Shown here: piece after piece, positions 9,566-18,147 of the stretch
Layout of the letters: each line of letters starts with the position of its first letter
Numbering within the stretch: position 1 is the stretch's first letter
Assembly (NCBI GenBank): GCA_047629415.1
Contig: JBLHWZ010000083.1
Location: forward strand, 1 to 19,326
DNA length: 19,326 bases
Source of the DNA: CBDUJZ01 sp047629415
GTDB taxonomy: Bacteria; Myxococcota_A; Bradymonadia; REDH01
Direction of reading: 5' to 3'
Translations under genes and position numbers: made by a program
The notes under the pieces: generated by a model
What the model was told of the DNA's origin: nothing
Database searches by the model: none
The model's input: the letters and a program-made list of their open reading frames with translations, nothing else

Positions 9566-12298
9566 ATGAACAAGCTCAGCCGCCTCTTTAGCCTCGTTTT
9601 CGTTCTCAGCGCCGTCGGTGCCTGCAACGATGACCCTGCTCCTTTTGTTCCGGCGACGGACGCCGTCGAGACTGACGAAGGAACCGGTGATGTCGGCGTG
9701 GACACGATCCCTGAGGACATAGGCAGTGAGCCGGACGCTGAGCCGGACGCTGAGCCGGACGCTGAGCCGGACGCTGAGCCGGACGCTGAGCCGGACGCTG
9801 AGCCGGACGCTGAGCCGGACGCCGAGCCGGACGTCGAGCCGGACGTCGAGCCGGACGTCGAGCCGGACGCTGAACCGGATGTCGGTCCCGATGCGGAGCC
9901 CGACGTAGAGCCCGATGTAATCCGGCCCGCCGGCTGCGGTGACGGCATCGTCGATGCTGGGGAAGAGTGCGACGACGGCAACGAATTGAACACCGATGAG
10001 TGCAACAACGAGTGCCTGATCTCGTTCTGCGGCGATGGCATCATGAACGCGACGCTCGGCGAGATCACGCTCGAGGAGCCGGTCGTCGATGCCTTTGGAA
10101 ACGAGGGCTACGTCTGCGACGATGGCGCATCGTGTGGAACCGGGCCGAGTCCGACCATTTGCGATGTCGCAGACAATGGCTCAGCCAGCGAGCACGGCAT
10201 TTGCCGCGCCCTCGGCTATGACTTCACCGTCAGCGCAACTTGGGGCGGGGGCCCTGGCGCTGGCACGGCCCCGATGCACCACGCGCTCAACTGGGAGTGC
10301 TTCGGGTACACCTGCACCGAGTCGCCGTTCTCGGACTACGCGGCGAACTGCGAGACCTTCGAAATGCTCGCTTCCGTCACGTGTGAAGGCATCATTGGTG
10401 AGCAGTGCGATGACGGCGACGGGAACTCGGATGCCGCGGACGCCTGCCGAACCACCTGCACCCTTCCGCGCTGCGGCGATGGCATCACAGACTCCGACGA
10501 GGGCTGCGATGATGCCGATGGTAACGCGGACGTCGCGGACTCCTGCCGTGTAGACTGTTTCCTTCCCTTCTGCGGCGATGGAATCATCGACTCGGCTGAG
10601 GAATGCGACGACGCTGGTGCCAACGCCGATGACGCTGACGCTTGCCGACTGAGCTGCGCACTCCCGGCCTGCATGGATGGCATCGTTGATGCTGGCGAGG
10701 AATGTGATGATGGCAACGACAACGACACCGATGGCTGCTCGAATATCTGCCGTGTTGAGGGGTGCCGCGATGGCGTTCTGCAGGACGGCGAAGAGTGCGA
10801 TGACGGCAACGACGTAGCCGATGACGGCTGCTCGAACGAGTGCTTGCTGCCGCAGTGTGGCGACGCTGTCGTTAACGGTGACGAAGAGTGTGACGATGGC
10901 GACGACGACAATACGAACGGCTGCCGCAACGACTGCCTCGCGCCGTCCTGTGGTGATGCGGTGGTCTCTGACTACCTCCGTGAAGAGGTGATTGACGGGA
11001 TGCCCATCACAGGCCCGACGGGCGCCACCGGTCACGTTTGTGACGATGGCGGCTCCTGCTTCGGCTCGAGTGATGGCACGACCTGCGAAGTCTTCGAGGA
11101 TGGAAGCGCACCAGAGCATGGAATCTGCCAATCGCTCGGCTTCGAGCGATGCGTTGCCGTGACATGGGGCGGCGGCCCAGGTGATTCCGATCCAGAAATG
11201 CCGCACGCTGCCAACTGGTCATGCGAGGATTTCGTTTGTGGACTCGGTAGCACCTATGACGGCGACAACTGCGGGAGCACTGAGATGCTGCGTTCGATCC
11301 AGTGCTTCGGTGGTTATTCCGAAGGCTGCGACGAAGGCGCCGCGAACAGTAACGAGGTCGGCGGAACCTGCCGAACCGACTGCACCCTGCCGCGCTGCGG
11401 CGATGGCGTCTTCGAGGGCTTCCGCGACGAAGAGTGTGACGACGGCAACGACGTGGCGGACGATGGTTGCTCGAACATTTGCCGCCTTCCGCAATGCGGC
11501 GACGGAGTCATTCAGGGCGATGTCGGCGAGGAGTGTGATGATGGAAACGACATCGACACCGACGAGTGCCGTAACTCGTGCATCGTTCAGACTTGTGGCG
11601 ACGGCTTCCTGGCCGACGCAGAGGATTGCGACGAGGCGGAGTTCAACGCCGATGAGCCCGACGCTTCATGTCGGACGAACTGCACTTTCCCGACCTGCGG
11701 TGATGGCATCACGGACACCGGCGAAGAATGCGATGACGGCAACGCCAACGACCGCGACGAGTGTCTGGTCGGGTGCATCGCCGCCTCGTGCGGCGATGGA
11801 ATCCGCCAAGCCGCGCTTGGTGAGGACTGTGATGATGGCAACGACATCGACGATGACGAGTGCGCGAATGACTGCACCGGCGATCTCGTCGGATTCGCGT
11901 CTTGCGCCGACGTAGACCTTGGATCGGCGACCGGTTCGTCGGTCAGCGCTGGTTCCACGGCAGGAGAGGGCGACGACTACACCGCTAGTTGCGCGTTCAG
12001 CTCAAACGGTCAGGACCTCTCGTTCAATTGGGTCGCACCGAGCTCGGGCCTCTTCGAGATCAGCACGAACGGCTCGACCTACGACACCGCGCTGGCCGTC
12101 CGCGGCTTCCCGGAGGTCGTTCTCACTGATGAGTGTGCGGACTCCGTGGAACTCGCCTGCAACGACGACGGTGGAGAGAGTCTGCGTTCGCTGATCACCC
12201 TCGATGCGATCGGCGGCACAGAGTACCTGATCATCGTCGATGGTTTCGGCTCCAGCGCAGGTGGTCCCTACGTGCTAAATATCCTGTCGCCCCTCTAG
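9566..12298 (+). CDS. Cys-rich repeat (DUF4215-type) surface lipoprotein, paralog A
   Basis: The 910-residue product starts with MNKLSRLFSLVFVLSAVGAC, a lipoprotein signal with Cys20. An acidic linker leads into 16 EPD(A/V)-type tetrapeptides (residues 55-118). From Cys124 come 13 Cys-rich units of the form CGDGxxxxGEECDDGNDxxxDGCSxxC, the myxobacterial Cys-rich repeat / DUF4215. Units 2 (from ~155) and 8 (from ~462) are swollen by a recurrent ~115-residue insert with VCDDG(A/G)SC, EHGICxxLG and NWxC landmarks. The C-terminal domain (~780-910) has FNWVAPSSG, TYDTALAVRG, ELACNDDGG and YLIIVDGFG, which fits a PPC-like beta-sandwich. The protein is probably disulfide-rich, exported and membrane anchored with an extended stalk; the Asp-rich repeats may bind calcium. 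No enzymatic motif was found. No Shine-Dalgarno precedes the ATG. It is first of three tandem paralogs, 47 bases before the next. Confidence 0.9.
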   Translation: MNKLSRLFSLVFVLSAVGACNDDPAPFVPATDAVETDEGTGDVGVDTIPEDIGSEPDAEPDAEPDAEPDAEPDAEPDAEPDAEPDAEPDVEPDVEPDVEPDAEPDVGPDAEPDVEPDVIRPAGCGDGIVDAGEECDDGNELNTDECNNECLISFCGDGIMNATLGEITLEEPVVDAFGNEGYVCDDGASCGTGPSPTICDVADNGSASEHGICRALGYDFTVSATWGGGPGAGTAPMHHALNWECFGYTCTESPFSDYAANCETFEMLASVTCEGIIGEQCDDGDGNSDAADACRTTCTLPRCGDGITDSDEGCDDADGNADVADSCRVDCFLPFCGDGIIDSAEECDDAGANADDADACRLSCALPACMDGIVDAGEECDDGNDNDTDGCSNICRVEGCRDGVLQDGEECDDGNDVADDGCSNECLLPQCGDAVVNGDEECDDGDDDNTNGCRNDCLAPSCGDAVVSDYLREEVIDGMPITGPTGATGHVCDDGGSCFGSSDGTTCEVFEDGSAPEHGICQSLGFERCVAVTWGGGPGDSDPEMPHAANWSCEDFVCGLGSTYDGDNCGSTEMLRSIQCFGGYSEGCDEGAANSNEVGGTCRTDCTLPRCGDGVFEGFRDEECDDGNDVADDGCSNICRLPQCGDGVIQGDVGEECDDGNDIDTDECRNSCIVQTCGDGFLADAEDCDEAEFNADEPDASCRTNCTFPTCGDGITDTGEECDDGNANDRDECLVGCIAASCGDGIRQAALGEDCDDGNDIDDDECANDCTGDLVGFASCADVDLGSATGSSVSAGSTAGEGDDYTASCAFSSNGQDLSFNWVAPSSGLFEISTNGSTYDTALAVRGFPEVVLTDECADSVELACNDDGGESLRSLITLDAIGGTEYLIIVDGFGSSAGGPYVLNILSPL
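9728..9919 (+). repeat. 12-bp tandem repeat (16 units) encoding an EPDA/EPDV stalk
   Basis: Seven perfect copies of gagccggacgct (9728-9811) are followed by nine variants, for exactly 16 twelve-base units. Each adds four residues, so slippage would change stalk length without frameshift. The perfect copies lie at the signal-peptide end, with decay toward the Cys-rich region. Confidence 0.92.
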
Positions 12299-12345
12299 GC
12301 GGCTCTGCCCGTAATCGCTCTATTCCCCGCTCGGTCGCGCTCCCT

Positions 12346-15300
12346 ATGAAGAAGTTAGTGCTCGTCTGTTCTCTGGCTACTCTCGCCGCTTGTGGCAGTG
12401 AGCCGATCAGTCCTCTCTTCGATAGCGATCTCGCAGGCGCCGAGACGGGCGACGGCGGTACGATCGCGATTCCTGATGTTGATCCTGACGTCGCGCCTGA
12501 TGTTGATCCTGACGTCGCGCCTGATGTTGACCCTGACGTCGCGCCTGATGTTGACCCCGACGCCGCGCCTGATGTTGATCCTGATGTTGACCCCGACGTC
12601 GCGCCCGATGTTGATCCTGACGTCGTGCCTGACGTCGCGCCTGACGTCGATCCGGATGCTGATCCTGATGTCGAACCCGACGTCGCGCCCGATGTGATTC
12701 GTCCGGCTGGCTGCGGTGACGGCATCGTCGATGACGGCGAAGAGTGTGACGACGGCAACGAAGTCAACACCGACGAGTGCAACAATGAGTGCCGCATCTC
12801 ATTTTGCGGCGACGGGATTTCCAACTCAACGCTCGGTCAGATCACGCTCGATGATGTGCTGATCAACGCGTTTGGTAGCGAAGGCTACGTCTGCGACGAC
12901 GGCGCCTCCTGCGGTCCTACTCCCGCCGTCTGCGATGTCGCTGACAACGGCTCGGCCGCCGAACACGGCATCTGCCAAGCGCTGGGCTACGACTTGGCGA
13001 TCAGCGCTAGTTGGGGCGATGGACCGGGCGGTTCGATTTCGCCGATGCATCACGCGTTAAACTGGGAGTGCTCTGAATACGTCTGTGTGGAGTCCCCGTT
13101 CTCCGACTTTGCAGACAACTGTTCGTCGTTCGAGATGCTCGCGGAGATTACGTGCGAAGGAATCATCGGCGAGCAGTGTGATGACGGCGAAGCAAACGCT
13201 GACGCGCCCGACGCCTGCCGAACCACCTGCTTGCTCCCTGGGTGCGGCGACGGCATCACCGACGCTGGCGAGGACTGTGATGACGGCGACGACAACGCCG
13301 ACGCGCCGGACGCCTGCCGCGTAGCGTGCCTGCTCCCCGCCTGCGGTGACGGCATCCAGGACGCGCCGGAAGGGTGCGACAACGGAGCAGGAAACGCTGA
13401 CGAGCCCGATACTTGCCGGCTCTCCTGCGCACTTCCGGCATGTATGGACGGAATCGTGGACGCCGGTGAAGAATGCGACGACGGCAACGACATCTCCGAT
13501 GATGGTTGCTCGAACTTTTGCCGAATCCCAGGTTGCCGAGATGGCGTGCTCCAGGACGATGAGGAGTGCGACGACGGCAACGACATTAATGAGGACGGTT
13601 GCTCCAACGAGTGCCTGCTTCCGCAGTGTGGCGATGGAATCTTCCAAGACGTGCTCGGCGAGCAGTGCGATGACGGCAACGATGACGACTTCGACGGTTG
13701 CTCAAACGAGTGCGTTGCCGCGTCATGCGGGGACGGTGTTGTCCAGTCAGAGGGCCCCGGCTGCTCTCTTCTGCTGATCAATGACCGCGAAGAGGGCGTA
13801 CCTGAACTGACCGCGCTCTTTGATCTTGAAGACATCGAGTACGAGTCTGCCGACGCTACTGCTGCAAGCGACCTTGAGCGGCTCAACGAGCACTCGTTCG
13901 TTATCTTCAATCACAACAACCGTGCCGCCACGGGAGCCGAGGTGGCTGCGCTGAACGCGTACGTTGAGGGCGGCGGCACCTTGCTGATCACCGGCTACGA
14001 TTCGATGGGCAGCCCGACCGACACGGCTCTGGCTGGCGTCGCACGCGTAACAACAAGCGGCGATGGGCCCTTCAGTGGCGAGTGTGCGGTCATCGCAGAG
14101 GGACATCCGATCATGGACGGGCCCTATGGGTCCTGGCCGGCCGGCTACGCCTTCACGGTCACTTCAACCGACCACGACAACGTCTCGGCTGGCGGCGAAT
14201 CGATAGAGATTGCGTCCGTAAGTACAGCCTCGAAGATCACCTTCGCCGAAGGCATCGGTGCTGGTGGAACCGTCATGTATTGGAACAGCAACAACGGCTT
14301 AGTCGATTGGATCGCCGCCGGCGCGGACAGCCAGGCGATATTCCTGAACCTCATGGCCGGCTACTGCCGTGGTCTTGCCGAAGAGTGCGACGACGGGGAC
14401 TTGAACGCCGATGTTATGGGCGCCACCTGCCGAACCGACTGCTCCGTACCCGGGTGTGGCGACGGTGTGTTGGACACCGATCTCGACGAAGAGTGCGACG
14501 ATGGCAACTTTACCGAGGCCGACGGCTGCTCCAACATCTGCCTGCGCCCGCAGTGCGGCGACGGAGTCATCCAAGGGGATGAGGGTTGTGACGATGGTAA
14601 CGCCGTCGACACCGACGACTGCCGCAACGATTGCAGTCCCCAGGTGTGCGGGGACTCCTTCCTCGCTGACGCAGAAGACTGCGATGAAGGTGAGTTCAAC
14701 GCAGACGTGCCCGACTCGTCCTGTCGCACCAACTGCTCGGTCCCAACCTGCGGCGACGCCATCACCGACACCGGCGAAGAGTGCGACGATGGCAACGATA
14801 TCGAGACCGACCTTTGTTCCTCAGCCTGCGCGTCGCCGGTCTGCGGCGACGGCTTCGTCCAGCCTGCTCTTGGCGAGGAGTGCGATGACGGTAACGACAT
14901 CGATACGGATGACTGCCGCACTGACTGCACGGTGCATCTCTGCGGCGACGGATTCCTGGCCGACTCTGAAGAGTGCGACGATGGCGAACTGAACTCCGAG
15001 GAGCCAGACGCGACCTGCAGGCTCGACTGCTTCTTCTCAACCTGCGGCGACGGCGTCACGGACACCGGTGAGGAGTGTGACGATGGCAACACCAATGATC
15101 GTGACCTCTGTCTTCAAACATGCGTCGCGGCGAGCTGTGGCGACGGCATCCGGCAGGCCCTCGCTGGCGAGTCTTGCGACGATGGCAATGACATCGATGA
15201 CGATGAGTGCGCGAATGATTGCACCGGCGATGTCACAGGCTTCGGCTCGTGCGCCGACCGGGACCTCGGTTCGGCGACTGGCGAAGTCTCGACGGGGTCG

Positions 15301-15639
15301 ACCGCTGGCCAAGGCAACGACTATACCGCGTCCTGCGGAGGTGGTTCCAACGGGCAAGACCTCTCGTTCAACTGGGTTGCTCCGGAAAGCGGCAACTACA
15401 CAATCACGACGAATGGATCGAGCTACGACACCGCCCTCGCGGTTCGCGGGTTCCCAGAAGTTGTCCTCACCGACGAGTGTGCGGATTCGGTGGAGCTCTT
15501 CTGCAACGACGATGGTGGAGTAGGCACGCAATCGCTGATCAACCTCGCCGCGACCGGTGGGACCGAATACCTGATCATCGTGGACGGATTCAGCTCAAGC
15601 GCAGGTGGCGCTTACGTTCTCACGATCACCGGCCCCTAA
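12346..15639 (+). CDS. Cys-rich repeat (DUF4215-type) surface lipoprotein with GATase1/ThuA-like insert, paralog B
   Basis: The start is ATG 12346, giving 1097 residues. The open frame extends back to 12133 inside paralog A, but only this start exposes the lipoprotein signal MKKLVLVCSLATLAAC (Cys16). A PDVDPDVA-type spacer covers residues 43-117. Sixteen Cys-rich units run from Cys123 to ~965. Unit 2 (from ~154) carries the same ~115-residue insert as paralog A. Unit 8 carries instead a ~200-residue alpha/beta domain (473-674) starting with LLLINDREEGVPELTALF. It contains FVIFNHNN and LNAYVEGGGTLLITGYDS and ends GTVMYWNSNNG, a pattern like ThuA/GATase1-type folds; no catalytic triad is evident. 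Units 11-15 look like a duplication of a repeat pair relative to paralog A. A PPC-like domain (969-1097) ends the protein. No Shine-Dalgarno is visible. It probably belongs to the same transcript as A and C. Confidence 0.9.
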   Translation: MKKLVLVCSLATLAACGSEPISPLFDSDLAGAETGDGGTIAIPDVDPDVAPDVDPDVAPDVDPDVAPDVDPDAAPDVDPDVDPDVAPDVDPDVVPDVAPDVDPDADPDVEPDVAPDVIRPAGCGDGIVDDGEECDDGNEVNTDECNNECRISFCGDGISNSTLGQITLDDVLINAFGSEGYVCDDGASCGPTPAVCDVADNGSAAEHGICQALGYDLAISASWGDGPGGSISPMHHALNWECSEYVCVESPFSDFADNCSSFEMLAEITCEGIIGEQCDDGEANADAPDACRTTCLLPGCGDGITDAGEDCDDGDDNADAPDACRVACLLPACGDGIQDAPEGCDNGAGNADEPDTCRLSCALPACMDGIVDAGEECDDGNDISDDGCSNFCRIPGCRDGVLQDDEECDDGNDINEDGCSNECLLPQCGDGIFQDVLGEQCDDGNDDDFDGCSNECVAASCGDGVVQSEGPGCSLLLINDREEGVPELTALFDLEDIEYESADATAASDLERLNEHSFVIFNHNNRAATGAEVAALNAYVEGGGTLLITGYDSMGSPTDTALAGVARVTTSGDGPFSGECAVIAEGHPIMDGPYGSWPAGYAFTVTSTDHDNVSAGGESIEIASVSTASKITFAEGIGAGGTVMYWNSNNGLVDWIAAGADSQAIFLNLMAGYCRGLAEECDDGDLNADVMGATCRTDCSVPGCGDGVLDTDLDEECDDGNFTEADGCSNICLRPQCGDGVIQGDEGCDDGNAVDTDDCRNDCSPQVCGDSFLADAEDCDEGEFNADVPDSSCRTNCSVPTCGDAITDTGEECDDGNDIETDLCSSACASPVCGDGFVQPALGEECDDGNDIDTDDCRTDCTVHLCGDGFLADSEECDDGELNSEEPDATCRLDCFFSTCGDGVTDTGEECDDGNTNDRDLCLQTCVAASCGDGIRQALAGESCDDGNDIDDDECANDCTGDVTGFGSCADRDLGSATGEVSTGSTAGQGNDYTASCGGGSNGQDLSFNWVAPESGNYTITTNGSSYDTALAVRGFPEVVLTDECADSVELFCNDDGGVGTQSLINLAATGGTEYLIIVDGFSSSAGGAYVLTITGP
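12472..12696 (+). repeat. PDVDPDVA stalk repeat (24-bp higher-order unit)
   Basis: Residues 43-117 of paralog B come from degenerate copies of cctgatgttgatcctgacgtcgcg-like DNA (12-bp subunits alternating VD and VA). The nucleotide unit differs from that of paralog A although the peptide pattern (PDx every 3-4 residues) is similar, so the two stalks seem to have expanded separately. Confidence 0.88.
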
Positions 15640-15652
15640 CTCAAGCATCGTA

Positions 15653-18091
15653 ATGGTTCGACGAATTCTCACGCTCTCCCTGCTCGCAGTGGGGGCGCTC
15701 GCTTGTAATGAGGCGACGGTTCCCGCCACGATCGCCGCGGTCGATGCGGACCAAGACACGGCGTCAGGCGATATCAGGGTCGACGTCGCGCCCGACTTGG
15801 AGATGGACGTAGGATCTGATGTTCCGGACGCCGCCGAGCCCGATGTTCCGGACGCCGCCGAGCCCGATGTTGTGTCCGATGTTGTGTCCGATGTTGCGCC
15901 CGATGTTGCGCCCGATGTTGTGTCCGATGTTGCGCCCGATGTTGCGCCCGATGTTGCGCCCGACGTTGCGCCCGATGTTGCGCCCGACGTTGCGCCCGAT
16001 GTTGCGCCCGACGTGCCCGAGGCTGGCTGTGGCAACGGACTCGTCGATCCTGGCGAGCAGTGTGACGACGGAAACATCGTCAACACGGACGCCTGCTCCA
16101 ACGAATGCCGCGACGCTTTCTGTGGCGACGGCACGATGAACGAGGTGCCAGGTGCGATGGTGTTTGGCAGCCCGGTGATCGACATCTTCGGGACCTCCGC
16201 TGCTGTTTGCGACGACGGCGCTTCGTGTCCGGCCGGCATCAGCCCCACGAGTTGCGCGATTGAGGACCGACCTGCGGCCCCGGAGCACGGGATTTGCCAG
16301 GCCTTGGGGTTCGATCGCGCGGTCACGGTCGAATGGGGTGACGGCGATGGCGCAGGAGCGGCCCAGATCCATCACGCGTTCAACTGGGAGTGCTTCGACT
16401 ACACCTGCATTGAGTCACCATTCTCCGACTTCTCGTCGGACTGCTCCGGGTTCGAGATGCTCGGGAGCATCGAGTGTTTCGGCATTATCGCGGAGGAGTG
16501 TGATGATGGCGCCGCAAACGCAGACGGTGCCGACGCATGCCGAACGGACTGCACCCTTCCGACCTGCGCTGATGGCATCGTGGACTCCGGGGAGGAGTGC
16601 GACGATGGGAATGATGTTTCGGATGACGGTTGTTCGAACGAATGCCTGCTGCCCCAGTGTGGCGACGGCATCACCAACGGCGATGAGCAGTGCGACGACG
16701 GCAACGACATCAACGACGACGAATGCCTGAATAACTGCACGGTCTCCGCCTGTGGTGATGGAATCATCAATCCGTGGGTGAGTTCAGAGACGGTTGCCGC
16801 CCCGATGCTGGTTCACCCAGACGCGGGTTCTCCTGTGCCGCTTTGCAGCGACGGTGGGTCGTGCGGCGGGAGTGCTGGAGAATGCTCAGAGGTGGCAGAG
16901 GACGGCGAGGCTCCAGAACACGGAATGTGCCAGACCTTCGGTTACGAACGGGCGGTCTACGTTCGGTACGAGGCGGATTTCGAGGGGTTCTTCGATTTCC
17001 TCTACAAAGCCAGCGACTGGGATTGCTCGGAGTTTGAGTGCGAGTTCCGCCCTCTGTCGGGCGGATTCATTTTCTGCGAGAGTTCGGCGTATGCGGCGGC
17101 ACTGCATTGTGAAACGTGGGGCGTCGAGGCCTGCGACGAGGGCGAAGCGAACTCGGACGAAGTAGGTGCTACATGCCGACCTGACTGCACGGCCCCTCGT
17201 TGCGGTGACGGCGTTCTCGAGGAGTTTCGCGACGAAGAGTGCGACGACGGTAACGACGTGAACGCTGATGGATGCTCGAATACCTGCCAGCTCCCACGCT
17301 GCGGTGATACCGCCGTCCAGGGTGACGAAGAGTGCGACGACGGCAACGATGTGGATACAGACGATTGCCGCAACGACTGCACCGATCAGATCTGTGGCGA
17401 CGGATTCGTCTCCGATGCCGAGGACTGTGACGACGGCGACCTCAACTCAGAGGAACCGGACGCGAGCTGCCGCCTCGACTGCCTCTTCCCGCGCTGCGGC
17501 GATGGCGTGTCGGACACAGGAGAAGAGTGCGACGACGGTAACCTGAACGAACGAGACGAGTGTCTATCGCTCTGCGTGTTCGCCTCATGCGGTGACGGGA
17601 TCCGCCACCCCTTCCTGGGTGAGGACTGCGACGATGGGAATGACATCGATGATGACGGGTGCGCCAACGACTGCATCGGCGACATCACGGGCTTTGGATC
17701 TTGCGCGGACTTCGATCTGGGCTCCGCAACGGGTCGATCCCTTCGCTCCGGAACGACGGTCGGGGCAGGGAACGATTTTGAAGCGTCCTGCGCCAGCTCG
17801 TCGCGCGCGGAAGATCTCACCTTCAACTGGGTTGCCCCGACAACCGGCGCCTTCGATATCAATACAGAGGGATCGAGCTACGATACATCGCTGCATATTC
17901 GAGGGTTTCCCGCGGAAATCACGACGAACGAGTGCATCGATTCGGTCGAGCTCGCCTGCAACGACGACTCGGTGTTTGGCCTGCGCTCGCAGATCATCCT
18001 GAACGCTGAAGCGGCCGTTGAGTACATGATCGTCGTAGATGGCTTCGGTACTTCCACCGGCAACTACGTCCTGAACATTCTTGAGCCATAG
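15653..18091 (+). CDS. Cys-rich repeat (DUF4215-type) surface lipoprotein, paralog C
   Basis: The start chosen is ATG 15653 (812 residues), 13 bases after the paralog B stop; an earlier in-frame ATG at 15605 overlaps B and hides the signal. MVRRILTLSLLAVGALAC is a lipoprotein signal (Cys18). A spacer of DVPDAAEP, DVVS and DVAP units covers ~56-122. Ten Cys-rich units follow from Cys126. Unit 2 (~157-275) holds the standard ~115-residue insert (EHGICQALGFDRAVTVEWG). Unit 5 (~367-486) holds a diverged copy that keeps EHGMC and SDWDC but has lost the W-G-G-P stretch. A PPC-like domain (684-812) closes the protein, with SYDTSLHIRGFP and YMIVVDGFG. The tight spacing with B supports an operon. No Shine-Dalgarno is seen. 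The likely place is the outer membrane or cell surface. Confidence 0.9.
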   Translation: MVRRILTLSLLAVGALACNEATVPATIAAVDADQDTASGDIRVDVAPDLEMDVGSDVPDAAEPDVPDAAEPDVVSDVVSDVAPDVAPDVVSDVAPDVAPDVAPDVAPDVAPDVAPDVAPDVPEAGCGNGLVDPGEQCDDGNIVNTDACSNECRDAFCGDGTMNEVPGAMVFGSPVIDIFGTSAAVCDDGASCPAGISPTSCAIEDRPAAPEHGICQALGFDRAVTVEWGDGDGAGAAQIHHAFNWECFDYTCIESPFSDFSSDCSGFEMLGSIECFGIIAEECDDGAANADGADACRTDCTLPTCADGIVDSGEECDDGNDVSDDGCSNECLLPQCGDGITNGDEQCDDGNDINDDECLNNCTVSACGDGIINPWVSSETVAAPMLVHPDAGSPVPLCSDGGSCGGSAGECSEVAEDGEAPEHGMCQTFGYERAVYVRYEADFEGFFDFLYKASDWDCSEFECEFRPLSGGFIFCESSAYAAALHCETWGVEACDEGEANSDEVGATCRPDCTAPRCGDGVLEEFRDEECDDGNDVNADGCSNTCQLPRCGDTAVQGDEECDDGNDVDTDDCRNDCTDQICGDGFVSDAEDCDDGDLNSEEPDASCRLDCLFPRCGDGVSDTGEECDDGNLNERDECLSLCVFASCGDGIRHPFLGEDCDDGNDIDDDGCANDCIGDITGFGSCADFDLGSATGRSLRSGTTVGAGNDFEASCASSSRAEDLTFNWVAPTTGAFDINTEGSSYDTSLHIRGFPAEITTNECIDSVELACNDDSVFGLRSQIILNAEAAVEYMIVVDGFGTSTGNYVLNILEP
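15818..16018 (+). repeat. DVAP/DVVS stalk repeat (12-bp unit, preceded by two 24-bp units)
   Basis: Two copies of a 24-bp unit encoding DVPDAAEP are followed by about a dozen 12-bp units, mostly gatgttgcgccc (DVAP) with a few gatgttgtgtcc (DVVS). The near-identity of neighbouring units points to recent slippage or unequal exchange. Confidence 0.9.
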
Positions 18092-18121
18092 GCACTAGGT
18101 CCGAGCGCAAGAGAGCACTAT

Positions 18122-18147
18122 AGAGGCATCATGCGAGTGATGCCTCT
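18122..18147 (+). promoter_or_regulatory. Perfect 10-bp hairpin over the protease ribosome binding site and start codon; alternatively an intrinsic terminator
   Basis: AGAGGCATCA (18122-18131) is exactly complementary to TGATGCCTCT (18138-18147), with a 6-base loop TGCGAG. The left arm contains the AGAGG that would serve as Shine-Dalgarno and the A of ATG 18131; the U and G of the start lie in the loop. Four bases after the stem comes TTTTT (18153-18157), so the same structure could end transcription of the Cys-rich operon 30 bases after its last stop. It could have both roles. Confidence 0.6.

Noticed and set aside
9728..9919. CRISPR-like regular repeats
   Set aside because: Units are 12 bp with no unique spacers and are in frame with the coding sequence.
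9436..10068. Minus-strand open frame rich in SGSASGST repeats (similar ones at 12231-12824 and 15595-16326)
   Set aside because: These are exact antisense readings of the GC-rich stalk repeats in the three lipoprotein genes; composition follows from the repeat and no start or signal context supports them.
10100..10384. SRCR domain assignment for the recurrent insert
   Set aside because: VCDDG and CRxLGY are reminiscent, but the spacing between them and the later Cys pattern do not fit the SRCR consensus.
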